A DNA stretch of 64,000 nucleotides from Pseudomonas koreensis (GTDB taxonomy: Bacteria > Pseudomonadota > Gammaproteobacteria > Pseudomonadales > Pseudomonadaceae), in assembly GCF_012986595.1 (NCBI RefSeq), contig NZ_JAAQYM010000006.1, forward strand, positions 434,001-498,000, read 5' to 3'. Below the pieces are notes generated by a model, which was not told the origin of the DNA, did no database searches, and was given only the letters and a program-made list of their open reading frames with translations. Shown one piece after another: positions 18,350 through 28,060 of the stretch. Within the stretch, counting starts at the first letter, position 1. Each line of letters begins with the position of its first letter. The translations under genes and the position numbers were made by a program.

Positions 18350-20416
18350 ATGGACGGAATTCAAGGCATGCTGGACGCCAACGCTACCCACATTACCCTT
18401 ACCCTCGAAGGCGCCTCCGCCGACCTGCAAGTGCTCAGCTTCACCGGTCGCGAAGCCCTCAACGAGCCTTTCCGTTTCGACCTCGAACTGGTCAGCGCCC
18501 GCCCCGACCTCAAACTCGAAGAGCTGCTGCACAAGCCCGGCGTCCTGACCTTCGGCGCCACCGGAGAAGGCCAGATTCACGGCCTGGTGTACCGCATCGA
18601 GCAAGGCGATTCCGGCAAGACCCTGACCCGTTACAGCCTCAGCCTGGTGCCGCAACTGGCCTATCTGCGGCACAACCACGACCAGCAGATTTTCCAGAAT
18701 CTCAGCGTGCCGAAGATCATCGCCCAGGTGCTGGAAGATCGCGGCATTCTGGCCGACGCCTACAGCTTCCAGCTCAACGCGGAGTACCCGCAGCGCGACT
18801 ACTGCGTGCAGTACGACGAGTCCGACCTGCACTTCATCCAGCGTCTGTGCGAAGAGGAAGGCATTCACTTCCACTTCCAGCACAGCAGCAGCGGCCACAA
18901 ACTGGTGTTCGGCGATGATCAGACGGTGTTTCGCAAACTCAAGGCCGTGAGCTACCAGCAAGACTCCGGCATGAGCGCCGACAAACCGGTGATCAAGCGC
19001 TTCAACCTGCGCCTGGAAACCCGCACCAGCCGCGTCAGCCGCCGTGATTACGACTTCGAAAAACCGAAGATCCTCCCCGAAGGCGCGGTCAAATCCGAGT
19101 TCGCCCCGGACCTCGAAGACTACGATTACCCCGGCCGCTTCACCACCCGCGAGCGCGGCAAATTCCTCTCGACCCGCGCCCTGGAACGCCATCGCAGCGA
19201 CTACAAACTCGCCGAAGGCAAAGGTGACGAACCGACCCTGACCAGCGGCCACTTCCTGACCCTGGCCGAACACCCGCGCGCCGAGTGGAACGACTTGTGG
19301 CTGCTGCTGGAAGTCTTCCACGAAGGCAAACAACCGCAGGTGCTCGGCGAAAACGTCACCAGCGACGTCACCGACAACAAAAGCGATTTCCACCAGGGCT
19401 ACCGCAACAGCTTCCTCGCCACCCCGTGGGACGCGCACTACCGCCCTGCCCTCGAACACCCGAAACCCAAAGTCCTCGGCAGCCAGACCGCGGTCGTCAC
19501 CGGCCCGACCGGCGAAGAAATCCACTGCGACCAGTACGGCCGCATCAAAGTCCAGTTCCACTGGGACCGCGACGGCCAGTCCGACGACAAAACCACCTGC
19601 TGGCTGCGCGTCGCCAGCGGCTGGGCCGGTGCCGCCTACGGCGGCATCGCCATCCCGCGTATCGGCATGGAAGTCCTCGTCACCTTCCTCGAAGGCGACC
19701 CCGACCAGCCACTCGTCACCGGCTGCCTGTACCACAAGGAAAACGTCGTCCCCTACGACCTGCCGGCAAACAAAACCCGCAGCACCTTCAAGACCCTCAG
19801 TTCACCGGGCGGCAAGGGTTATAACGAGTTTCGTATCGAAGACAAAAAAGGCGCGGAGCAGATCTACATTCACGCCCAGCGTGATTGGGATGAAAACATC
19901 GAGCACGACCAGAAGATCCGCGTGGGGAATGAGCGGCATGACACGGTTGAGGCCAATGCCTACAGCGAATTCAAAGTCGAAGAACACCGCATCACCCATC
20001 TGAATCGGGTGAGTGAGATGCGGGCGGATGATCACCTGACCGTTGCAGTCACCCAGCACCTCAAGGTGGGCACGGCGCAATTCGTCGAAGCCGGCAGCGA
20101 AATCCATTACTACGCCGGCCAGAAAGTCGTGGTCGAAGGCGCAATGGAACTGACCGCCAAAGCGGGCGGCAGCTTCGTCAAGGTCGACGCCGGTGGCGTG
20201 ACCATCAGCGGTGCCGAGGTGAAGGTTAATACCGGCGGCGCACCGGGCGTAGGTACGCCAGCGGCGCCTTTGCTGCCGGGACCAATGAAGGTGGCGGATG
20301 CGGATAAGGCGGGCAAAGCACCGCTCCCCGTTCGTCTCAATGAATCAGGCATCACACCGTTATGCGGCAAACAGAGTAACGGCGCTTGCAGCCGTAAGGA
20401 TTGCACATGCATGTAA
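18350..20416 (+). CDS. vgrG: Type VI secretion tip protein VgrG
   Basis: 688 residues from ATG 18350; ATG 18368 (682 residues) is an alternative with no better ribosome site. Gp27-like N-terminal domain (LQVLSFTGREALNEPFRFDL), gp5-type OB fold (QYGRIKVQFHWDRDG, then CWLRVASGWAGAAYGG) and a C-terminal beta-helix needle. The trimer caps the Hcp tube and carries effectors into target cells. The extreme C-terminus is Cys-rich (CGKQSNGACSRKDCTC), with no extra effector domain. It overlaps the downstream DUF4123 gene by 10 bases. No hcp or core T6SS genes are present, so this is an orphan vgrG cluster. Confidence 0.93.
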   Translation: MDGIQGMLDANATHITLTLEGASADLQVLSFTGREALNEPFRFDLELVSARPDLKLEELLHKPGVLTFGATGEGQIHGLVYRIEQGDSGKTLTRYSLSLVPQLAYLRHNHDQQIFQNLSVPKIIAQVLEDRGILADAYSFQLNAEYPQRDYCVQYDESDLHFIQRLCEEEGIHFHFQHSSSGHKLVFGDDQTVFRKLKAVSYQQDSGMSADKPVIKRFNLRLETRTSRVSRRDYDFEKPKILPEGAVKSEFAPDLEDYDYPGRFTTRERGKFLSTRALERHRSDYKLAEGKGDEPTLTSGHFLTLAEHPRAEWNDLWLLLEVFHEGKQPQVLGENVTSDVTDNKSDFHQGYRNSFLATPWDAHYRPALEHPKPKVLGSQTAVVTGPTGEEIHCDQYGRIKVQFHWDRDGQSDDKTTCWLRVASGWAGAAYGGIAIPRIGMEVLVTFLEGDPDQPLVTGCLYHKENVVPYDLPANKTRSTFKTLSSPGGKGYNEFRIEDKKGAEQIYIHAQRDWDENIEHDQKIRVGNERHDTVEANAYSEFKVEEHRITHLNRVSEMRADDHLTVAVTQHLKVGTAQFVEAGSEIHYYAGQKVVVEGAMELTAKAGGSFVKVDAGGVTISGAEVKVNTGGAPGVGTPAAPLLPGPMKVADADKAGKAPLPVRLNESGITPLCGKQSNGACSRKDCTCM

Positions 20417-21264
20417 AAGCGCTGAGCGCTCTCTTGGCAGAGCCTCGCTACAACTTCTCGGATCTGCCGGCTGCGAGCGAATCGCTGTGCTTCATCATCG
20501 ATCAGGGCCTCCAGCCGCAAGCCTTGAGTCGGCTCTATCGAGTCGGTGAACCGGTTGTTTCCCAAGGGCTGTTCTTTGGTACTGACTTCGCAGAGATTCC
20601 TGAGGGGCCGTTGTGGTTAGTCGCCCCCAGAGGCAGCAAAATGGCTGCAGAAGCGACAAAACTTTGTGAGGAACACTTTTCGGGAATTGCGATCTCAACA
20701 CCTGATCCGGAAAAAGCCCTGGCTCACGCACGCTGGCTCCTTAGAGTTAACGACGGTTCTGGGGGGCAGAGTTTGTTGAGCTTCCACAAACCGAGCCTGT
20801 GGGCAGCATTGGCTTACACCGCCGGTAAAACCTTTGACCAGTTACTGGGCTGCTGGAGCGCCGTTTACTCCCCCGCGCCAAAGAACTTCGGCGAGCAGCG
20901 TGGTCCATGGTTGGCCTGGATAGCCAACAAAGAATCGACATGGCCAGGTGACAAAGCACCATTCAACCTTCCGGAGGCAGCCGCGCAAGTTCAAGCTCGC
21001 CTCGGCTGGGTGTATTGGGTAGACGAGGAATACACAGCTTTTGAAGAGCCAAGTGATGACCGTCTGAACGATATCGCCGATAACCTCGACCTGCTGCTCA
21101 AGAGCAACATCTATGAAGGTGATCACCTGCTCAAGCTTGGACATGCCGTGAACGGTCCACTGTTTGAAACACAGCCGGAGATCATGGCGATCCTCCAATC
21201 AAAGGACGAGTCGTTTATCAAAGTAGATCGGCTCCTGGAATCAGCCGCCGTCGCCGAACGTTAA
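20407..21264 (+). CDS. DUF4123 protein, T6SS effector adaptor
   Basis: 285 residues from ATG 20407, six bases after AAGGA and overlapping the vgrG stop, so it is translationally coupled. The N-terminal 130 residues show the DUF4123 pattern (LYRVGEPVVSQGLFFGTDF, WLVAPRGS). DUF4123 proteins (Tap/TEC adaptors) load a specific effector onto the VgrG encoded beside them and are not secreted. The next gene is therefore the predicted cargo. Confidence 0.88.
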   Translation: MHVKALSALLAEPRYNFSDLPAASESLCFIIDQGLQPQALSRLYRVGEPVVSQGLFFGTDFAEIPEGPLWLVAPRGSKMAAEATKLCEEHFSGIAISTPDPEKALAHARWLLRVNDGSGGQSLLSFHKPSLWAALAYTAGKTFDQLLGCWSAVYSPAPKNFGEQRGPWLAWIANKESTWPGDKAPFNLPEAAAQVQARLGWVYWVDEEYTAFEEPSDDRLNDIADNLDLLLKSNIYEGDHLLKLGHAVNGPLFETQPEIMAILQSKDESFIKVDRLLESAAVAER

Positions 21265-21293
21265 CGGCGACGCGACAACAGAACGGAATCACC

Positions 21294-24200
21294 ATGGAAA
21301 TCACGAATCACGCCGTCATGCCCGGCGAAACCCTGAGCCAGATTGCCTCGCGCTACAACAGCACCGTGGCGCAACTTCGCCAACTCAACCCCTTCATCAC
21401 CAATCCGGACAACGTCAAAGTCGGATGGAACCTGAGCGTCCCTAAAAACGCGCAAGCCGCCTCAGCTTCACCCGCTGCTTCGACACCCGCTGCGCCTGAA
21501 GCGCCTGCCGAGACGGCTCCGAATGCTGCAACGCAGTGCTCTGCGGAAGACTTGGTTGAGCTGGATCCGATCAAGGACTCTCCGGATCAGAGCTCAAAGA
21601 CCTTCAAACCCCACGCATCTCCGTGTTCTAAAAAGTTTGCCAGCGCGATTTATGCCACCGAGGAGCAAGAGTTCTGGCTGCTCCCTGAGCGGGCAAAGTC
21701 TGCCATCAAAGAATCGATGTTCGCGCTGGATAAAATGATTGCCCCCAGCAAACCACGTGATGCACGCCTGAACGGGCTGCAGGAATCGGGTTTGCTGGAA
21801 TACTTCCTTGAGCCCAAGTTGAGTAACTTCCTCACGGGTGCGAAGCGTACACGTATGGAAGAATTTGAGGCGATGGGGGATGAGATCGAAATCGATCCCG
21901 CCACCGCCAAAAAGAGGCAAAACGAAGCTAACGGAAACAAACCAGCAGCGGCTCCTGCACAGTCTCCACAAGAGGACACCCCGCAATCGCGCCTGGACCG
22001 TCTAACGGCAGACCTGGCTACTGACCAGGAAGTCCACAAAGCCTATGCCGACTTTTACAAGCAGAGGGCTGAGTGGCATGCGCTGAAAAAAGAAGCGGTA
22101 GCGGCTGCGAAGCTGGAAGGCTACACCTACGAAAGCGGCTCTCTCTACTCCAAAGAGGCGATCGAAGCGCGCGCACGGGTACAAGCTTATCTGGAAGCTC
22201 GCAAAAAACTCCTCGGCAACAAAGACTTCAAGCAGGTTCCGCTGGAAGACGTTGCCAAAGCCTTGGCAGAAAAGAAGAAAAGTTACGAAAACATCTGCAG
22301 CGGCATGAATGACTGCACCGCCGATCTCGTCGGCTATGTTTATACGCTCATCAAAAACGCCGATGCGCTTGATTACCATGCCTACACTGAATCCATTATC
22401 AAAGCTTCTGAGTACGGCATCGCACTTCCAGAATTCGCTTTGATCAGTGACGGCCTTCCATCCGGTATCGAGAAATTCAAACTGTACCTGGACACCGAGA
22501 AAAAGCAGGCGGAAGTTACAGCTCAGCTTCAGGAGAAATACAAGCGCTGGATCGAGGCAACAGGCCAGAATGCCCAAGCGCCAGCAGGCCTGGTTGATGC
22601 GGAACGTACCGAATGGGATCGCCTGCAAAAAATAAAAGACGACCTTCAGGCCACAGCCCAAAGTAATGTCAGCACTAGCAAACCTGGACGTTTTCTGGTT
22701 TGGGAACCGGAAGAGTTCCAGCCAAAACCGGTGGACCGAATGGTGAAACCGGGCTTTCCGCTGCGTGAAGTCAGTCTTTCTGACACCAAAGGCACGCCTT
22801 TGAGCTGGTTCAGCATGGCGAACCTGAAAGACGCAAAAAAAATCATGAAGGAGGATTCAAAAAAAGCGGCCGGCTCAGTAAAAAAGGTCACTCAAAGTTT
22901 GCCCGCGGACGCAACTGAAGGCTCCGATAAAAACAGTGAAATCAATTCGTTCCGCCAATGGCTTCTAGATCAGGGAGCCAAAAAATTCAGCGATCAGGTC
23001 GGCGACTGTTTCGATGCAAAAGGCTGGTTCAAAGCCAAAGACTTTTATACTTACTTGAAAAAGCAAGGCTATGAGGTCACTGAACTGGAAGACGACGCGA
23101 CCCTGACCAACTGGGGCAATCACCTTCAGCAACTGGTGTTCAAGAAAAGTGTGCGCGGCAAAGTTAGGCTTTTTGATGCCAGTCCCCAAGCGCAATTCGT
23201 CCGCTGCCTGACGCCGCCACAGCCAAGCATTCACGGTGAAGTGAAGCTCGAAGGCCCTAAAATGTCTGCCGCCGAAGGCTTCCAGATATCTGGCGAGATG
23301 GGCTTGAGCCTGGACCTTGCCCGTGGCGAAGTTCAGTTGTTGAAAGTCGACATGCCTGCCAAAGCCAGTGCTCAAGACATCACGCTTGATTACTTCCTGG
23401 ACGGCAGCCCGCAAAAAATGAATTTCGGCCGCTTCTCCTTCCACTTTGGTGTGAAGGCATGGGGCTACGCCGGAGCATCGTTGCTGCTAGCCGGCAGCGT
23501 GGAGTTGAGCCCCATCCTCGGCAACGTCAAATACGGCGCCTCCCTCAGCCCGGTCAAACGCGCACAGCGTGAAGACGCATCAGCCAAAGAAGAACGTGCA
23601 GATCACGATGCGGCCAAGAAATCCAAGGCCGACAGCGGCGACAACAGCCCTACTCCCGATCTTGAACACAAGTCGAAATCCGGCACCGTGACCAGCACCC
23701 AAAGCACAGACCAAGTGCTGACCGGACGTGCCGCCAATGTCCAGATCGAAAACGGAGCGAAAGCGACTTTCAATGTTTTCGGAGGCTTGCAAGCCGCCAT
23801 CGAACTCAGCGGCGCACTGAACTGGGCACCACCTAAAGAACTGGTCGCCCTGCGCACCGCACCAACGATGGGTATCGGCAGCGATAAAGACGCGAAAAAA
23901 GCCAATCCGTGGCTAACCCTTGCCAAACTGAGTGGGTCTGTGGGGGTTGCGCTGGGCGCAGGATTCCAGGGAACGGCGCAGATTTCTGTGGATAAGGGAC
24001 GCTTTATTCTCAATCTGAAGGCTGCGGTAGTGCTGGGCCCTGGTGCTAACGGCAGCTTTAAGTTTGAGATTGGTTATGAGGCGGTAGTTGATATCATCAA
24101 TTTGTACCGTAAGGAACTTCACAAGACTAAAGGTCGTAAGGTCGAGTGGATGGATCCTGAAGCGAGTGAATATGCGTCAGCGCTTAATGCATTGGGTGCT

Positions 24201-24845
24201 GCCGGGTTGAACGTAGCGATGGCGTATATGATGCGTTGGGATGTTGTGATGAGCCTATATGAATCATTAACACGTAGTGGCAAGGGCGGACCAATTGCGG
24301 ATGCGATTATGGTTTACGGCGATGAACAAGCCCTTGAAGAGTGGTGTATCAATGCTATTCCTGACGCTTTGGGGCCATTACTTCGAACACTTAGTAGTCC
24401 TCCAGAAGCTTTTACGATCAAAGGATTTTCCTCTGAAAGTTCGAACAATGGTCAATCTCGCGATTATGATCAACCTCAAGCATATGCTCTCCAGCAAAAA
24501 GCCATCGCACGAATTTTAGGATGGATTGTTAATAACGCAAAAAAAACCAATACCATTGACAAAGCTCAGCGTCAATTTGAGCTAGCCTGCATGTCAATGA
24601 ATGAATTTGGCGTAAAAGAAGCGAATGCAGATTTAAATTATTGCAAAAATCGCTCAATTCTTGATTCCTTTATGGCCGAAAAATCTCGAAATTTATTTTC
24701 CGACACAAGCAATACCGCCCGTGAAAACTACAGAGCTTACGTGGCACTACTTGGTGCAAATCTTTCTGATTTCTGTCAAAAAAATTACCGACCAACTCCA
24801 AGCTATTCACCTAGTGGCGCAACGGCCTACTTGAAAAGCTACTAA
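21294..24845 (+). CDS. Predicted T6SS effector with N-terminal LysM domain
   Basis: 1183 residues. Residues 3-50 are a LysM peptidoglycan-binding motif (HAVMPGETLSQIASRYNSTV). A long charged, partly coiled-coil region follows at about 140-540. From about 640 to 935 there are Gly/Ala/Ser-rich amphipathic beta stretches (VKAWGYAGASLLLAGSVEL, LSGSVGVALGAGFQGTAQIS) that suggest membrane association. The last 200 residues are encoded by clearly more AT-rich DNA, as expected for an exchanged toxin tip, and contain no lipase GxSxG, HKD or nuclease motif that I can recognise. Position after vgrG and DUF4123, and before exported candidate immunity proteins, marks it as a periplasm- or membrane-acting effector. 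Mechanism unknown. Confidence 0.8.
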   Translation: MEITNHAVMPGETLSQIASRYNSTVAQLRQLNPFITNPDNVKVGWNLSVPKNAQAASASPAASTPAAPEAPAETAPNAATQCSAEDLVELDPIKDSPDQSSKTFKPHASPCSKKFASAIYATEEQEFWLLPERAKSAIKESMFALDKMIAPSKPRDARLNGLQESGLLEYFLEPKLSNFLTGAKRTRMEEFEAMGDEIEIDPATAKKRQNEANGNKPAAAPAQSPQEDTPQSRLDRLTADLATDQEVHKAYADFYKQRAEWHALKKEAVAAAKLEGYTYESGSLYSKEAIEARARVQAYLEARKKLLGNKDFKQVPLEDVAKALAEKKKSYENICSGMNDCTADLVGYVYTLIKNADALDYHAYTESIIKASEYGIALPEFALISDGLPSGIEKFKLYLDTEKKQAEVTAQLQEKYKRWIEATGQNAQAPAGLVDAERTEWDRLQKIKDDLQATAQSNVSTSKPGRFLVWEPEEFQPKPVDRMVKPGFPLREVSLSDTKGTPLSWFSMANLKDAKKIMKEDSKKAAGSVKKVTQSLPADATEGSDKNSEINSFRQWLLDQGAKKFSDQVGDCFDAKGWFKAKDFYTYLKKQGYEVTELEDDATLTNWGNHLQQLVFKKSVRGKVRLFDASPQAQFVRCLTPPQPSIHGEVKLEGPKMSAAEGFQISGEMGLSLDLARGEVQLLKVDMPAKASAQDITLDYFLDGSPQKMNFGRFSFHFGVKAWGYAGASLLLAGSVELSPILGNVKYGASLSPVKRAQREDASAKEERADHDAAKKSKADSGDNSPTPDLEHKSKSGTVTSTQSTDQVLTGRAANVQIENGAKATFNVFGGLQAAIELSGALNWAPPKELVALRTAPTMGIGSDKDAKKANPWLTLAKLSGSVGVALGAGFQGTAQISVDKGRFILNLKAAVVLGPGANGSFKFEIGYEAVVDIINLYRKELHKTKGRKVEWMDPEASEYASALNALGAAGLNVAMAYMMRWDVVMSLYESLTRSGKGGPIADAIMVYGDEQALEEWCINAIPDALGPLLRTLSSPPEAFTIKGFSSESSNNGQSRDYDQPQAYALQQKAIARILGWIVNNAKKTNTIDKAQRQFELACMSMNEFGVKEANADLNYCKNRSILDSFMAEKSRNLFSDTSNTARENYRAYVALLGANLSDFCQKNYRPTPSYSPSGATAYLKSY

Positions 24846-24861
24846 TTGACGGCATTTTAAA

Positions 24862-25851
24862 ATGAACGCTAAACGAACGTATTTTTTTCACATTACAGCC
24901 TTGCTAATCACATTTATATGCACTGATATGCCGGCAGCCTCCGCCTCAGTAAACTCCGAACAAAAGCCTGATGGCATTACTCTTTACAACCAACTAAAAA
25001 TAAACTCCGCGATACCTCAATTAAAAGCTGAAGCAGAGAGTGGTAATTCGGAATCGCAGTATTACCTCGGGGAAGCTCTAAGAAAAAAAAATCGCTACAT
25101 GACACCGGAAGCGCAACATTGGTATGAAGCGGCAGCAGAACAAGGAAACATATACGCAATGATCCAGCTAGGTCGAAGCAGTCGCGACCTCTGCCAACAA
25201 ATGAACAACTGTCCTCCAACCGAAAAAAAACCTTCTGAGTGGTTTGAGAAAGCCAAAGAACTGACACTTCCGATGGCTAAAGAAGGCAATCCAGAATCTT
25301 TGTATTTAATGTATGAAATAACATTAAATCGTGAATGGCTGGAGAAGTCTGCGCACGCCGGCTACCCTCTTGCGCAATACTGGATGGCAGTGGGAGAGCG
25401 TCAAGGTAGAGGATACTTTTTTATCCCCGGAAAACGGGACGAGTCTGTTCGAAATTGGCTAAAGCTTTCTTCTGAGGGTGGTTATTCGAAAGCGATGAAC
25501 GCTTACCTTGAGATCCTATACGAGGATGGAAACATGGAAAGTGTTCGTCACTGGCTTAAGGTCGCGGCTGAAACTGGCGACCAAGAAGCAGTAAGCAATT
25601 ATGGTGCATACATTTCACATACTCCGGACAAAGTTGGCTATCCATTGGACCTCGTAAAGGGATACGCTCTTTTTACCCTTCTCAAAGAATTAGACGGTAA
25701 TGGTGGAGTTAGAGAGTATGCCGAACAGAAAATAGAAAAAATTGCCGAAAAAATGACACCAGGACAAATAGAAAAGTCTAAAAGTGTGGCCGAAGAGTGG
25801 AAGAAAACTCATCCCCCGCTTTCTTTTTTTCCCGAAAAGCTGGGAAATTAA
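24862..25851 (+). CDS. Exported Sel1-like repeat protein, candidate immunity protein (type A, copy 1)
   Basis: 329 residues, 16 bases after the effector stop. A signal peptide (to about ASAS, residue 29) puts it in the periplasm. The body has Sel1/TPR-like helical repeats (ESQYYLGEALRKKNRY, ALHWYE-type pairs). The C-terminus is THPPLSFFPEKLGN, a motif shared by all four paralogues in the array. Closest to the third copy (26947). DNA is AT-rich with A-runs. Sel1-like proteins beside T6SS effectors commonly act as immunity proteins; here that is an inference from position, export and amplification. Confidence 0.75.
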   Translation: MNAKRTYFFHITALLITFICTDMPAASASVNSEQKPDGITLYNQLKINSAIPQLKAEAESGNSESQYYLGEALRKKNRYMTPEAQHWYEAAAEQGNIYAMIQLGRSSRDLCQQMNNCPPTEKKPSEWFEKAKELTLPMAKEGNPESLYLMYEITLNREWLEKSAHAGYPLAQYWMAVGERQGRGYFFIPGKRDESVRNWLKLSSEGGYSKAMNAYLEILYEDGNMESVRHWLKVAAETGDQEAVSNYGAYISHTPDKVGYPLDLVKGYALFTLLKELDGNGGVREYAEQKIEKIAEKMTPGQIEKSKSVAEEWKKTHPPLSFFPEKLGN

Positions 25852-25969
25852 CTCAGATAGCCAGTGCCCCTTCAAAGGCGTTATGGGTTGTCGACTGCGA
25901 GTTTATTTACTTACGGTCTACAACCATCTCCATCGCCCTATCCAGCAAAGTTTGGTGCAGTTTAAAAAA

Positions 25970-26941
25970 ATGAAATTGAAGACCATTGTGCCAACCGTGT
26001 TAGCCCTAATATCCGGCCAGTCCTTTGCGCTCACGGAAGAGCAATTCCAAGCAAAAACCAAAGGCATACATCTCTACAATCAATATAAGGCCACTTCTGC
26101 GATTGAGCACTTGAAAATTGCCGCAGACGGCGGAGATAGTGAAGCACTTTACTACCTGGGAGAAGCAATAAGAAAAAACAATAGATACATAACTACAGAA
26201 GCACACAAGGCGTATGAAGAATCTGCCAAACAAGGCAATATCTATTCGATGATTCGACTTGCATGGGCGAATGAAGATTTGTGTGTCGTTATGAAAAACT
26301 GCTCTCTTACTGAACGCTCACCCGAAGAGTGGATGAGTCAAGCAAAACAACTGGCAACCGCACAAGCTTCACAAGGCAATGCTGAATCTATGTATCTGTT
26401 ATGGAAAATAACGGGTGACGATCATTGGTTAGAGAGGTCAGCAGAAAATGGATTTTCTCTCGCTCAGTTTCGCTTAGCTACCAAATATCAGGAAGGAGGT
26501 GGATGGTTTTTACTACCCTCCTACAGAAAAGATGCTATCGAGCGCTGGATAAAAGCATCTGCAGAAAATGGTTACCCGCCGGGCATGATGGGCTTTGCAG
26601 CAGCCAGGATTGAAAAAAATGATTTATCGTCCTTCAGATTTTGGAATGAAAAAGCTGCGTCCTCAAGCTATGTATCAGCAGTTTTTGGCTACGCGTTATA
26701 CATCGGCGGGATTGAACCTACATACGGATTCCCATCAGATCAAGTGAAAGCACATGCCCTACTATCAAACCTGATGGAGCTTGATGGTGGTGGCAACGTA
26801 ATACGCAACGTAAACGATACGTTGCCCGACATAGAAAAAAACATGTCAAAAGAGCAAATAGAAAAAGCCAAAGAACTTTCAATAACTTGGAAGAGCTCCC
26901 ATCCGCCTCTTTCTTTCTTCCCTGACAAGCTAGGGTATTAA
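25970..26941 (+). CDS. Exported Sel1-like repeat protein, candidate immunity protein (type B, copy 1)
   Basis: 323 residues from ATG 25970, chosen because the signal peptide KLKTIVPTVLALISGQSFA begins there. The upstream in-frame extension overlaps the previous gene and is not expected to be used. Sel1-like repeats include LYNQYKATSAIEHLKIAA. C-terminus is SSHPPLSFFPDKLGY. It matches the fourth copy (28061) better than its immediate neighbours, for example GGGNVIRNVNDTLPDIEK against the same region there. Ribosome site is poor. Confidence 0.75.
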   Translation: MKLKTIVPTVLALISGQSFALTEEQFQAKTKGIHLYNQYKATSAIEHLKIAADGGDSEALYYLGEAIRKNNRYITTEAHKAYEESAKQGNIYSMIRLAWANEDLCVVMKNCSLTERSPEEWMSQAKQLATAQASQGNAESMYLLWKITGDDHWLERSAENGFSLAQFRLATKYQEGGGWFLLPSYRKDAIERWIKASAENGYPPGMMGFAAARIEKNDLSSFRFWNEKAASSSYVSAVFGYALYIGGIEPTYGFPSDQVKAHALLSNLMELDGGGNVIRNVNDTLPDIEKNMSKEQIEKAKELSITWKSSHPPLSFFPDKLGY

Positions 26942-26946
26942 TTTTA

Positions 26947-27915
26947 GTGAGCGTATATTTTCGGATCTTAGCGATAGTTATTTCTGCCTTCGCTGAAACA
27001 TGCGCGGCCGCAACACAAGAAAACGGATTGACCACGGGAATAGCTTTATACAACCAGCTAAAAATAGACTCCGCCATATCTGAACTGGAAAAAGAAGCAC
27101 AGTCTGGGATCGCGGAATCACAGTACTATTTAGGGGAGGCTCTTCGAAAGCGCAACAGCTACATGACTCCAGAGGCACTTCACTGGTATGAGTCCGCAGC
27201 AGAAAACAACAATGTATATGCAATAATCCAACTGGGGCGATTCAAAAGTGAAACCTGCCAAAAAATACGCAACTGCTCACCATCAAAAAAAACACAAGCA
27301 GAATGGTTTAAACTAGCTAATGAGCTAGTTTTACCAAAAGCACAGAAAGGTGATCCTGAATCCCTGTACCTAATGTATGAAATCACTCTTAATCGTGAAT
27401 GGCTGAAGAAATCCGCAAATTCAGGATATGCGACTGCACAATATTGGATGGCTGTAAGCGAACGCCAAGGTGAAGGTTTTTTCTTGATTCCTGGAAAACG
27501 TGAGGCCTCTGTAAAAAGATGGCTGCTACTTTCTTCTGAGGGCGGACATCCAAAAGCGATGATGGATTATCTACAAATTTTATTCGAAGAAGGAGATGTC
27601 GTAGGCATGCGCCACTGGCTCGAAACTGCGGCAGCGACCGGCGATCAAGCTGCCATAAGCAATTACGGCGCCTACATAGCGCATACACCAGACAAAATAG
27701 GTTATCCACTAGACTTGGTCAAAGGTTATGCGCTATTCACACTTCTTAAAGAGCTTGAGGACAGTGGCGGAATCGGAAGATATGTTGAGAGAAAAAGTGA
27801 AGAAATACGCGAAAAAATGACATCAGAACAAATTGAAAAATCACTAGAAGTGGCAAAAGACTGGAAAGCCACTCATCCAACGCTTTCTTTCTTTCCAGAC
27901 AAGCTTAGCAATTAA
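26947..27915 (+). CDS. Exported Sel1-like repeat protein, candidate immunity protein (type A, copy 2)
   Basis: 322 residues from GTG 26947, only 5 bases after the previous stop. Signal peptide to about CAAA, residue 20. Very similar to the first copy along its length: YMTPEALHWYESAAE, MYEITLNREWL, GYPLDLVKGYALFTLLKEL. Ends THPTLSFFPDKLSN. Divergence is spread over the whole sequence, which fits paralogues selected for different effector variants. Confidence 0.75.
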   Translation: MSVYFRILAIVISAFAETCAAATQENGLTTGIALYNQLKIDSAISELEKEAQSGIAESQYYLGEALRKRNSYMTPEALHWYESAAENNNVYAIIQLGRFKSETCQKIRNCSPSKKTQAEWFKLANELVLPKAQKGDPESLYLMYEITLNREWLKKSANSGYATAQYWMAVSERQGEGFFLIPGKREASVKRWLLLSSEGGHPKAMMDYLQILFEEGDVVGMRHWLETAAATGDQAAISNYGAYIAHTPDKIGYPLDLVKGYALFTLLKELEDSGGIGRYVERKSEEIREKMTSEQIEKSLEVAKDWKATHPTLSFFPDKLSN

Positions 27916-28060
27916 TTCAGAATATATTCAAACTCGTCGAAGTATTTATGGATTGTAGGCTGCCAGCATTTTCTGCCAACTTACAATCCTTATTTTTTAT
28001 AGCATCCTTTTTAGCAACCTAATCCAGCTCCAACCCGACAATCTGGAGGAGCAAAACAAG

